From NCBI GenBank assembly GCA_002919265.1, contig PKEY01000085.1:1-64000 (forward strand): a stretch of DNA of 64,000 nt, in the 5' to 3' direction. The position numbers were made by a program, and so were the translations under genes. Each line of letters starts with the position of its first letter. The first letter of the stretch is position 1. The stretch comes from Hyphomicrobiaceae bacterium (GTDB lineage: Bacteria > Pseudomonadota > Alphaproteobacteria > Rhizobiales > Hyphomicrobiaceae). The notes beneath the pieces are model-generated. The model saw only the letters and a list, made by a program, of their open reading frames with translations. It was not told the DNA's origin and ran no database searches. Below are positions 51,214 to 59,226 of the stretch, piece after piece.

Positions 51214-51918
51214 TTACTTTCTCGCGCGCTGTCCAAACAGGATCTTCTGGGCTTCCTTGTCCTGCGCGAGGTTCCATTTCTCCCGCTCCTCCGCGCCGAC
51301 CTGGACGGCGCGCTGAACCGCCGGTCGAGCTCCGATCCGCTCGAACCACGCCTTCAGGTTCGGGAATTCATCCAGGTCTTGCCCCTGCGCCTTATAGGGC
51401 CGCACCCAGGGATAGCAGGCCATGTCAGCGATGGAGTATTCTCCAGCAAGGTACTCCCGATCCGCCAGGCGTTTGTCCATGACGCCGTAAAGGCGGTTTA
51501 CCTCGTTAGTGTAGCGCTCAATGGCGTAGGAAATTTTCTCCTGCGCGTAATTGCGGAAGTGGTGGGCCTGCCCTGCCATCGGGCCAAGCCCACCCATCTG
51601 CCAGAACAGCCACTGCTCGACTTCCACACGAGCACGCTCGTCCGAGGGATAGAACTTGCCGGTCTTGCGCCCGAGGTACTGCAGAATGGCGCCCGACTCG
51701 AACACTGAAATCGGCTCCCCACCGGGGCCATCCGGGTCGACGATCGCAGGCATGCGGTTGTTAGGGGAAATCTTCAGGAACTCGGGCTTGAACTGGTCAC
51801 CGCGCATGATGTTGACGTACTTCACCACATACGGCAGCCCGCATTCCTCGAGCATGATCGTAATTTTGTGCCCGTTTGGAGTTGGCCAGTAGTAGAGCTC
51901 GATCGGGCGCTCTGCCAT
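51214..51918 (-). CDS. Glutathione S-transferase, YfcG/Ure2p-like
   Basis: The 234-residue GST opens ELYYWPTPNGHKITIMLEEC, with YVNIMRGDQFKPEFLKISPN then NRMPAIVDPDGPGGEPISVF and ESGAILQYLGRKTG. This is the YfcG/Ure2p-type loop, with Asn/Thr near residue 13 in place of a catalytic Cys. E. coli YfcG has disulfide-bond reductase activity with glutathione. Third GST gene in the window. Confidence 0.92.
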   Translation of the reverse strand: MAERPIELYYWPTPNGHKITIMLEECGLPYVVKYVNIMRGDQFKPEFLKISPNNRMPAIVDPDGPGGEPISVFESGAILQYLGRKTGKFYPSDERARVEVEQWLFWQMGGLGPMAGQAHHFRNYAQEKISYAIERYTNEVNRLYGVMDKRLADREYLAGEYSIADMACYPWVRPYKAQGQDLDEFPNLKAWFERIGARPAVQRAVQVGAEEREKWNLAQDKEAQKILFGQRARK

Positions 51919-52299
51919 GTCATCTCTCCTTTGGAAGTTTTTGCGCTCTTATGGGATCAACGCCGCGTGAGGCAAGCGGCCCCGCCTGGTATGTGGCCCA
52001 TATTCGGCCGGATTACCAATGGCATGTCCGTGATCGATCTGGGCCCCCGGATTGCAAGTCGCGCCTTCAGCGCCTTAGGCACGCCGCTTGAAGTGAGCCA
52101 ACGCGCGCTACCCGATCCTCTGGAAAAGCACAAAGCGGCTGGTCAGCGGCCTTACAACTTCACCAGGTTATGCACGATTGTCTGGGGCCGACGGCCGCCC
52201 GCCATTTTGCGCAAATGCGGAACTTCCGCTAACTGTCGCTCATGGGGAGGAAACAACGGCGGAGACAATCGACACGCACTAAATGGAGGCTGAACAAAT
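51919..52299. other. Divergent intergenic region between GST and iclR-type genes
   Basis: These 381 bases must contain the promoters of the divergent GST and IclR genes. The frames within lack ribosome sites, and I recognise no protein or RNA motif. Confidence 0.35.
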
Positions 52300-53148
52300 A
52301 TGCGGGTGCGGGAAACGGGCCAGGAACGCGGGTCAGCGTTGGAGAAGGCTCTCGCGGTTCTTGAGGCCATCACCGCTCAGTCGCAGCCAATAGGTTTGCC
52401 AGACCTTAGCGCGCGGCTTGGCTTGCCCCGGCAGACTGTGCATCGCGTGCTCACGCAGCTCGAGGCAGCAGGCCTCATCGTGCGCGATCCGAGCCGCGAT
52501 CGCTTCTCGGTAGGTCCGCGTCTGAACACCTTGGCGCTGAATGCGCTGACCACGCGCAACCAATCAGCCCCGATCCGAGCGATTCTGCAGGCACTCGTCG
52601 ACGACATCGAGGAAACCTGCAACGTCGGCGTTCTGGACGGAACGGATTTTCTCTATCTCGAACGCATCGAGTGTCACTGGTCTTTGCGCGTGCACTTGAC
52701 GGCGGGAAGCCGGCTGCCGGCTCACTGCACTTCCGGCGGTAAGGTCTTGCTCGCCCACCTCAACAGCCACGTGCGCGAGAAGCTGCTCCGAAATCTCACG
52801 CTCAAGCAGTACACGGACACGACGATCACCCAGGTCGAGGATCTTGAGGCCCATCTCGCGGCCGTTCGCGAGCGCGGCTACGCCGTGAACAATCAGGAGT
52901 TCACGGTCGGGATTCTCGGTGTGGCCGTACCGATCATTACTCCCGAGGGCCGCGTTCTGGCGGCGCTTGCCCTTCACGGCCCCGCTCCTCGTCTCGACCT
53001 CGACCGCGCTGTTGGTTTCGTCCCGAAGCTCAAGGAAGCGGCTGCACGGATGGCCGAAGCCTGGGCGGAGCCTGTTCAGCAGGATACTGAACGCATTCGG
53101 ACGCCATCGGACGACACGGGCAGCGTCCCCGCCTCAGTCGGCAATTGA
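52300..53148 (+). CDS. IclR family transcriptional regulator
   Basis: The 282-residue protein has an N-terminal winged helix-turn-helix (ALEKALAVLEAITAQSQPIG, then LGLPRQTVHRVLTQLEAAGL) and a C-terminal IclR effector domain. The latter includes TAGSRLPAHCTSGGKVLLAH, GYAVNNQEFTVGILGVAVPI and a late APRLDLDR segment. GGAGG lies nine bases before the ATG. xsc begins 106 bases downstream on the same strand, and direct repeats lie between, so it is a candidate regulator of xsc. The effector may be a sulfonate intermediate, which is inference. Confidence 0.9.
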   Translation: MRVRETGQERGSALEKALAVLEAITAQSQPIGLPDLSARLGLPRQTVHRVLTQLEAAGLIVRDPSRDRFSVGPRLNTLALNALTTRNQSAPIRAILQALVDDIEETCNVGVLDGTDFLYLERIECHWSLRVHLTAGSRLPAHCTSGGKVLLAHLNSHVREKLLRNLTLKQYTDTTITQVEDLEAHLAAVRERGYAVNNQEFTVGILGVAVPIITPEGRVLAALALHGPAPRLDLDRAVGFVPKLKEAAARMAEAWAEPVQQDTERIRTPSDDTGSVPASVGN

Positions 53149-53158
53149 CTCAGCATTC

Positions 53159-53204
53159 AGACGGGTGTCAGCTATCGAGACAACCCGTCTTAAAAATCGA
53201 GACA
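53159..53204 (+). promoter_or_regulatory. Direct repeats and hairpin in the iclR-xsc gap, candidate operator
   Basis: The 9-base sequence ATCGAGACA occurs at 53174-53182 and again at 53196-53204, 22 bases apart, which is about two helical turns. A stem AGACGGGT/ACCCGTCT (53159-53166 with 53183-53190) overlaps the first copy and is followed by TAAAAA. The repeats would suit a regulator binding one DNA face, such as IclR. The stem could be a weak iclR terminator. Confidence 0.4.
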
Positions 53205-53254
53205 GACAGTTCGCGCCGTGAACGCCGCGCCGCAAAGCCAAGGGAGGACCGTCC

Positions 53255-55009
53255 ATGACGAGAATGACCGCGAGTGAAGCCTTCGTCGAAACTCTCGTTG
53301 CACACGGAGTAAAGCACGTTTTCGGCATCGTTGGTTCAGCCTTCATGGATGCGCTGGATCTGTTTCCAACGGCCGGCATTCGCTTCATTCCGACGGTGCA
53401 CGAGCAGGGCGCGGGGCACATGGCGGATGGCTACAGCCGCGCTTCGGGCCGCCATGGCGTTTGCATCGCGCAGAACGGCCCTGGCGTGACGAATTTCGTG
53501 ACCTCAACTGCCGCAGCTTACTGGGCGCACTCGCCGGTCGTCGTGATCACTCCGGAAACGGGCTCCAACACCATGGGCCTCGGCGGCTTTCAGGAGACGG
53601 AGCAGCTGCCGATCTTCTCCAAGATCACGAAGTATCAGGCCCACGTCTCCCGCGCCGACCGTATGGCGGAGCTCACGGCCCGCTGCTTTGACATGGCCAT
53701 GAGCGAGCGCGGGCCCACGCAGCTCAACATCCCGCGCGATATGTTCTACGGCGAAGCGGACTACGAAATTCCGCGGCCGAAAAAGATCGCCCGCGGCCCT
53801 GGCGCCGACGAGTCTCTGGACGAAGCCGCCGAGCTGCTGGCGAGCGCCAAATTCCCAGTGATGGTCGCTGGTGGCGGCGTAATCTTCTCGGGAGGCATCG
53901 AGGAGGCCAAAGCGCTTGCCGAATACCTGCAGATGCCCGTCGTCAATAGCTATCTGCACAACGACAGCTTCCCGGCTGATCATCCGCTCTGGTGTGGCCC
54001 GCTTGGCTACCAGGGCTCCAAGGCAGCCATGAAAATCATCGCCGAGGCGGACGTGGTGCTCGCGCTCGGCACGCGGCTTGGGCCGTTCGGCACCCTGCCG
54101 CAGTACGGCCTCGACTACTGGCCCAGGAATGCGAAGATCATCCAGGTCGACACTGACCACCGCATGCTGGGTCTCGTGAAGCAGATCTCCGTCGGGATCG
54201 TGGGGGACGCGAAAGCGGCTGCCAAGGCTCTGCACCACCGCCTTGCCAACCGAGATCCCGCTGCGCGCCGGAATGCTTCCGAGCGGCTACAGAAGATCAA
54301 GGCCGAAAAGGACGACTGGGAAAAGGAGCTCTCAGAGTGGACGCACGAGCGCGACCCCTGGAGCCTCGAGGTCTCGAAAAATTCGCCTTACATGCACCCG
54401 CGGCAGATGCTGCGCGAGCTTGAAAAGGCCATGCCGAAGAACGCCATGGTCTCGACCGACATCGGCAACATCTGCTCCGTGTCGAACAGCTATCTGCGCT
54501 TCAGTCAGGCGCCGAGCATGTTCGCGGCCATGAGCTTCGGCAACTGCGGGTACGCGCTGCCGACCATCATCGGCGCCAAGGTGGCCTGTCCCGACCGCCC
54601 GGCCATCGCCTACGTTGGCGACGGCGCCTGGGGCATGAGCTTCGGCGAGATCCTCACGTGTGTGCGCGAGAACATCCCCGTCACCGCGGTTGTCTTCCAC
54701 AACAAGCAGTGGGGCGCGGAGAAGAAGAACCAGGTCGACTTCTACAACTGCCGTTTCGAAGGCGTGAACCTCGAGAACCCCTCATGGGCTGAAGTCGCCC
54801 GCTCGCTCGGCGCTCAGGGTGTCACCGTGAGCAACCTTGGCGATGTGGGCGAGGCGCTCGATAAGGCGATCGACGCCCAGATGAAGCACGGCAAGACAAC
54901 CGTCATCGAGATGATGGTAACGCAGGAGCTCGGCGATCCATTCCGCCGCGACGCCCTGAAGAAGCCGAGGCGTTTGCTGGAGAAGTACAAGCACACGAAT
55001 GTCGACTGA
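53255..55009 (+). CDS. xsc: Sulfoacetaldehyde acetyltransferase
   Basis: The 584-residue ThDP enzyme matches Xsc in length and motifs: VFGIVGSAFMDALDLFP, VHEQGAGHMADGYSRASGRH with the ThDP-activating glutamate, and the strongly conserved ITPETGSNTMGLGGFQETEQ. The ThDP/Mg motif runs from YVGDGAWGMSFGEIL to FHNKQWGAEKKNQVDF. It converts sulfoacetaldehyde plus phosphate to acetyl phosphate and sulfite. GGGAGG lies before the ATG. A pta gene, common beside xsc, is absent here; the neighbours are an IclR regulator and a tRNA. Confidence 0.94.
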   Translation: MTRMTASEAFVETLVAHGVKHVFGIVGSAFMDALDLFPTAGIRFIPTVHEQGAGHMADGYSRASGRHGVCIAQNGPGVTNFVTSTAAAYWAHSPVVVITPETGSNTMGLGGFQETEQLPIFSKITKYQAHVSRADRMAELTARCFDMAMSERGPTQLNIPRDMFYGEADYEIPRPKKIARGPGADESLDEAAELLASAKFPVMVAGGGVIFSGGIEEAKALAEYLQMPVVNSYLHNDSFPADHPLWCGPLGYQGSKAAMKIIAEADVVLALGTRLGPFGTLPQYGLDYWPRNAKIIQVDTDHRMLGLVKQISVGIVGDAKAAAKALHHRLANRDPAARRNASERLQKIKAEKDDWEKELSEWTHERDPWSLEVSKNSPYMHPRQMLRELEKAMPKNAMVSTDIGNICSVSNSYLRFSQAPSMFAAMSFGNCGYALPTIIGAKVACPDRPAIAYVGDGAWGMSFGEILTCVRENIPVTAVVFHNKQWGAEKKNQVDFYNCRFEGVNLENPSWAEVARSLGAQGVTVSNLGDVGEALDKAIDAQMKHGKTTVIEMMVTQELGDPFRRDALKKPRRLLEKYKHTNVD

Positions 55010-55046
55010 CCAGCGCGTCTCCTCCACGAGTTCGCTCAGCCACTCC

Positions 55047-55075
55047 GGCTGCCCACCAAGGCAGCCGTTCTTTGT
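55047..55075 (+). terminator. Rho-independent-like terminator of xsc
   Basis: CGGCTGCC (55047-55054) pairs with GGCAGCCG (55061-55068) around a 6-base loop, followed by TTCTTT. It lies about 40 bases after the xsc stop. Confidence 0.78.
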
Positions 55076-55333
55076 GCGCCGGCGATGGAGTACCAGGGAG
55101 AAGCCTAGTGGCCTTGGAGCTTGCATTGGCTGTTTCGACTACCCTTCTGGCCCCCAGCCCACCTGCGCCCGCGGCGGAGGCTGGCCAGTCGATTCGCCTG
55201 CCTCCTCGCGCCGCCGCGGCTTACCCAAGCGCGGCCACACAGCTTGCAAACTCGGCCTCAACAACCCAGTTCACATGGAGCACTTTGGGGTTTGCTTCAG
55301 GCCGGCGACCATGCTAAGTGCCAGTCCGCCAAG

Positions 55334-55427
55334 GGAGACGTGGCCGAGTGGCTGAAGGCGGCGGTTTGCTAAACCGTTATACGCCCCAAAAGGCGTATCG
55401 GGGGTTCGAATCCCCCCGTCTCCGCCA
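55334..55427 (+). tRNA. tRNA-Ser(GCT)
   Basis: The acceptor stem GGAGACG pairs with CGTCTCC near the 3' end, followed by discriminator G and an encoded CCA (55425-55427). The anticodon stem-loop has loop TTGCTAA with anticodon GCT, which reads AGC/AGU serine codons. A long variable arm (ACGCCCC ... AGGCGT) marks a class II tRNA, and the T-loop reads GGTTCGAATCC. Confidence 0.95.
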
Positions 55428-55722
55428 AACTTCGCTCTGACCTTCCGAACAGACTGCTTTTCCGAGATCGGCGAGCTACTCCTCCAAGTTTTCTCCAATC
55501 TACATGCTCGGGCTCATATGCTTTTGCGAGTCGGAGGAACCAGCGCGACGCGGAGCTTCTAACCCCGCTCCAAATCACTGCCGTCCGAAGAACTTTGAAC
55601 GAGCTGCGCTGTAACCGGTCATGGCATGTTTATCGCCTTGAGCCGGACGCCCGCATCAAGAATTCCAGTGACTGAACTTCTACGGCCTCTCCGAGACCTC
55701 GCAAGCGTTGATGCAGTGCCCC

Positions 55723-56637
55723 TCACGTGGAGGCCACTTGAACTCCCGACATCTCTTGTAACAGAAGAGCCAGGGCAGAGTTATCGAGATTCGCACGACC
55801 GGTGGCATCCAGCACGCCGTAGAGCTGTTGGATGAGCGCCGTTGCTGGAAGGACCGTGCCTGTCGCACTTCCGTTTTCCAACGCAAGCCTCAAATCTTTG
55901 CGCTGGAGAGTGACACGGAAACCAGCCGCGTAGTTTCCTTCAAGGAACCGCTGGCCGTGGAGATCAAGTGCGCGGCTCTGGGCAAATCCGCCAAGCAAAG
56001 CAGTGCGTACTTTCGCAGGATCAACGCCGTTCTTTTTCGCCAGTGTTAGAGCCTCGGCTACGGCCTGAATATTGATAGCGACGGCAACCTGATTGCAGAT
56101 TTTACAGACTTGCCCGGCGCCATGCCCACCAATGTGGCTGATTGTCTTGCCCATCGCCTCGAGGACAGGGCGACAACGTTCCAACACGTCGGCTTTCCCG
56201 CCGACCATGATCGAGAGCGTGGCGTTTTCAGCTCCCTGGAAACCGCCACTGACAGGCGCATCGAGCATTTCAATGCCACGAGCCGCAAGCTCTTGGGCCA
56301 TGGCTTGCGTTGCGGTGGGGGAAATCGAGCTCATATCGATGAGTATGCTGCCCGGTTGCATTTCAGAGGCGAGACCGCCCTCACCAAGCACGACTGCCTC
56401 AACATCCGGAGTATCAGGCAGCATCGTAATGACGATATTGGCTTTCGCCGCGCCGGCAACGGAGCCGGCATCGGCCGCCCCCAAGGTCAACAGCTCCTCT
56501 ACTGGCTCCCGATTGAGGTCGTGCACTGATAAAGAAAATCCAGCCTTTAATAAATTTCGCGCCATTCGGCGCCCCATAATGCCGAGCCCGATAAAACCGA
56601 TCTTTTCGGGATGAGAGTTATTCGATGTTGTTGTCAT
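55723..56637 (-). CDS. NAD(P)-dependent beta-hydroxyacid dehydrogenase (GarR / 3-hydroxyisobutyrate dehydrogenase family)
   Basis: The 304-residue protein has the Rossmann motif KIGFIGLGIMGRRMARNLL, the substrate loop LDAPVSGGFQGAENATLSIM and the catalytic lysine in HGAGQVCKICNQVAVAIN. Together these define the beta-hydroxyacid dehydrogenase family, for example tartronate-semialdehyde reductase. It is divergent from the TRAP transporter, and the tRNA-Ser lies behind it. The SGG loop fits a carboxylate substrate. Sulfolactaldehyde reductase of the same family is an alternative worth testing. Confidence 0.85.
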   Translation of the reverse strand: MTTTSNNSHPEKIGFIGLGIMGRRMARNLLKAGFSLSVHDLNREPVEELLTLGAADAGSVAGAAKANIVITMLPDTPDVEAVVLGEGGLASEMQPGSILIDMSSISPTATQAMAQELAARGIEMLDAPVSGGFQGAENATLSIMVGGKADVLERCRPVLEAMGKTISHIGGHGAGQVCKICNQVAVAINIQAVAEALTLAKKNGVDPAKVRTALLGGFAQSRALDLHGQRFLEGNYAAGFRVTLQRKDLRLALENGSATGTVLPATALIQQLYGVLDATGRANLDNSALALLLQEMSGVQVAST

Positions 56638-57523
56638 TCCGTCTACCCCAGGGATGTTTGAGGTCCTTTTGTTGATCTAATTCACCAAAGAAAATCGCCT
56701 TTCGCAAAAAGATCAATGACGGGTGAAATGTTGTTTAGCGCAAACCCTCGCGCGCGCTTTTCCATATGGCATGGAAAAAAGCTCAAAGAAGCGGACGCCG
56801 CTAACGGATCGCAGATCACCCTAATGGATAATCGAGCAAAAGCGATCGCCCCTTCTCTTCCTCCGGTTCAGCGCTCTTGTGAATTTCCATCACCACAGAA
56901 CCTCTTGGGGTGCTCGACGCAATTTTCTGCTGATAGTTGCAACCGACTCGGGGTTTCGGACTATCTGAGGGACGACGTGGAGCAGAAATTGTCCAAAATC
57001 CACCGATGTCTCGACCAGCTTGACCATTCGATTGACAGAGAAAAATCACCTGACTACGTTCCACCACAAAGATATTTGCTGAGCACAAACAGAATGCCGA
57101 TTGAGAGCTCAGCGAAATCTTCGATCATGGACCGCCGACCTGTGAGCACTCAGGCAAAACGTTATTCGATGTGAGGGGGAGGGAAAACGATGGGTAACAT
57201 CAGCTTGTTCTGCGGCACACTATTGCTCGGCAGGTGAGCCCCAAGCTGTCCGTTTGCTGCGCTCAGGCAGAGTTTCTGCCTTGAAAAGCGAGAATAGAAT
57301 GGTCGCCTGCGGTCGGTGAAGTCGCTCGGTTTGGAGAGCGTATCCGCGCGGCCCTCACCTCTAACGACGGTCCATACCCCGCATCTTCGCGCGACACCTT
57401 GCGTTAATCGCCGAGTTCCCGATTAATAATCACTCTAGGCAAATTCATGCTGATGCCGCAGTATTCGCTGCCTGCACGGTGCATAACGACAAAGTTTGCG
57501 ACGTTAATTGAAGAGGAAACGCA
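56638..57523. other. Long gene-poor region between the dehydrogenase and TRAP operon
   Basis: Nearly 900 bases with mixed, visibly lower G+C composition. A 152-codon frame on the plus strand (56716-57174) and a 90-codon minus frame (56816-57088) overlap each other. Neither has a Shine-Dalgarno element or a domain I recognise, so I do not call them. A possible TTGCGT (57399) and TTAATA (57423) pair spaced by 18 bases could be the TRAP promoter, though it is far from the start at 57524. Some sequence here may be gene remnant. Confidence 0.4.
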
Positions 57524-58522
57524 ATGAACAAGCGACAAGTTCTCAAGAGTATGGGCGCGACGCTCGCGCTTTCGCTCGTACTGACAACGGCTGCGGCCGC
57601 CCAAACCGTTATGCGCTATGCTCACGTGGGCGCAGAAGGCGACATTCAGTACTGGTACGCCGACGAATTTGCCAAGCGGGTCAACGAGCGTTCCAACGGA
57701 CGGCTCCGTGTCCAGGTCTTCCCGAACTCGCAGCTTGGAGGCGCCCAGGAGACAGTGGACGGCGTGCGCAGTGGCGCTATTACGCTCGCCCACCACGAAT
57801 TCGGGTCGCTAGCCAACCTCATGCCGGAGATGGGCGCCTTCGCTGCTCCCTTTATTTATCGGGACGGTGCTCACGCAATGGCCGCCACTGATCCGCAAAA
57901 ATCCGAGATCATGAAGGAAATGGGCGAGCGGCTGGCCAAAGAGGCGAATGTTCGCATCATCGGCCGCCTCTACCGTGGCGCTCGTCAGATGACGGCGAAA
58001 AAGCCCATTTACTCGCCCGCCGATCTCGCCGGGGAGCGGTTCCGTGGTGTCCCGCTGAAACTCTGGACGAGCATGATCAAGGGGATGGGAGCTATTCCAA
58101 CCCCGGTTGAGGTCGCCGAGCTTCCAACCGCGCTCATGACGGGAATGGTGATCGGCCAGGAAAATCCGCTCACCATGATCAACGCCAATCGGCTCTACGA
58201 AGTGCAGACGCACGTCATGTTGACCGCTCACATGCAGAATGTGCTGCCGGTCTTCATCAACGAGAAATTCTGGCAATCGCTCTCTGAAGAAGATCGCAAT
58301 CTGCTGCTGCAGATCGCAGCTGAAGTCGGAGAGGAGACGCTGGCGCTCGGGCAAAAAGCCGAGGTTGAGCTGATCGATGTGCTGAAAGGCAAGGGGATGA
58401 CTTTCATCACCGAGAAGGACGGCCTCAAGGTGGATGAGTTCCGCAAGTCGGTGACCACCCAGGTGACCGCGGACTTCCCCGACTGGAAGCCCATCATGGA
58501 GCGCATTGCCGCCGTCAAGTAA
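57524..58522 (+). CDS. dctP: TRAP transporter substrate-binding protein (DctP family)
   Basis: The 332-residue protein has a signal peptide (VLKSMGATLALSLVLTTAAA, cleavage before QTVMRYAH). The TRAP binding-protein fold shows VNERSNGRLRVQVFPNSQLG, then ETVDGVRSGAITLAHHEFGS, and the ligand-binding segment with GERFRGVPLKLWTSMIKGMG and AIPTPVEVAELPTALMTGMV. The arginine in RFRGVP usually salt-bridges a carboxylate, so a hydroxy- or oxo-acid ligand is likely. GAGGAA precedes the ATG. Permease genes dctQ and dctM follow. Confidence 0.93.
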   Translation: MNKRQVLKSMGATLALSLVLTTAAAAQTVMRYAHVGAEGDIQYWYADEFAKRVNERSNGRLRVQVFPNSQLGGAQETVDGVRSGAITLAHHEFGSLANLMPEMGAFAAPFIYRDGAHAMAATDPQKSEIMKEMGERLAKEANVRIIGRLYRGARQMTAKKPIYSPADLAGERFRGVPLKLWTSMIKGMGAIPTPVEVAELPTALMTGMVIGQENPLTMINANRLYEVQTHVMLTAHMQNVLPVFINEKFWQSLSEEDRNLLLQIAAEVGEETLALGQKAEVELIDVLKGKGMTFITEKDGLKVDEFRKSVTTQVTADFPDWKPIMERIAAVK

Positions 58523-58530
58523 GCGACAAC

Positions 58531-58565
58531 CGAAGCCGGGGATCATTTATCGGTCCCCGGCTTCG
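58531..58565 (+). promoter_or_regulatory. Intercistronic stem-loop between TRAP binding protein and permease genes
   Basis: CGAAGCCGGGGA (58531-58542) pairs perfectly with TCCCCGGCTTCG (58554-58565) around an 11-base loop. No T-run follows, so partial termination or mRNA stabilisation is likelier than full termination. Such a structure would keep binding protein in excess over permeases. Confidence 0.7.
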
Positions 58566-58605
58566 CTGCGTGACGACATTTCCGAATATTCTGGGAGGAT
58601 TACGC

Positions 58606-59211
58606 GTGGGTGAAGCCAAGGTGGCTATGGACTCGCCGGTCAACGTACAGGCTGTGGATAGCCGCACCTATGCTATCGACCGCGCCTTGGAGCCGCTGCG
58701 GTGGTTTTTCCGCTGGGGTAGCGTCGCCATGCTGGTAGCGATGGTATCGCTCCCCTTCATCCAGGTCATCGCGCGCGAAATCCTGTCGGCGCCATTCATC
58801 GGCGTTGAGGAACTCACCCGCTTCATGCTGATCTGCACTGTTTTGATAGCGCTTCCCTACGTGATCACGTCCGGTGCGAACATCCGCATGGACGAGCTGA
58901 TCACGATGCTTCCCAAGGGTGTGCTTCGCATCATACGCATCGTCATTGGCTTGACGGGAGCGGCTACCTTTGCAGCGATGACGGTAGCCAGCGCGGTGGC
59001 GATAACGACCAATCTCGATAATTCCACGCCGACGCTCGGCATTCCGTACTGGATTTTCCTCGGCGCGGCCTTCGTCAGCTTCGCGATGAGCGCGCTGGAA
59101 TGCCTCATCATGACGATCAAGGCCGTTCAGGATCGTCCGCTCTACATCACTTTCCCGCAGGAGCTCGAGCCTGAAGAGGAGCTCGACCTGCCGGAATCGA
59201 TGCGGGGATGA
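58606..59211 (+). CDS. dctQ: TRAP transporter small permease (DctQ family)
   Basis: The 201-residue protein has four membrane helices (for example VAMLVAMVSLPFIQVIAREI, then FMLICTVLIALPYVITSGAN). It carries the DctQ motif ELTRFMLICTVLIALP preceding ANIRMDELITMLP. I start at GTG 58606, as GGGAGG lies seven bases upstream; the GTG at 58570 overlaps the intercistronic hairpin. DctM follows 15 bases after the stop. Confidence 0.9.
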   Translation: MGEAKVAMDSPVNVQAVDSRTYAIDRALEPLRWFFRWGSVAMLVAMVSLPFIQVIAREILSAPFIGVEELTRFMLICTVLIALPYVITSGANIRMDELITMLPKGVLRIIRIVIGLTGAATFAAMTVASAVAITTNLDNSTPTLGIPYWIFLGAAFVSFAMSALECLIMTIKAVQDRPLYITFPQELEPEEELDLPESMRG

Positions 59212-59226
59212 GAGCGGAGGTCGGAA

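Noticed and set aside
55428..55722. Integration scar (att repeat) next to tRNA-Ser
   Set aside because: I looked for a repeated tRNA 3' end downstream and for an integrase gene and saw neither within the window.
56716..57174. 152-codon plus-strand frame in the gene-poor region
   Set aside because: No ribosome site, no domain, overlapping minus-strand frame; kept only as part of the intergenic description.
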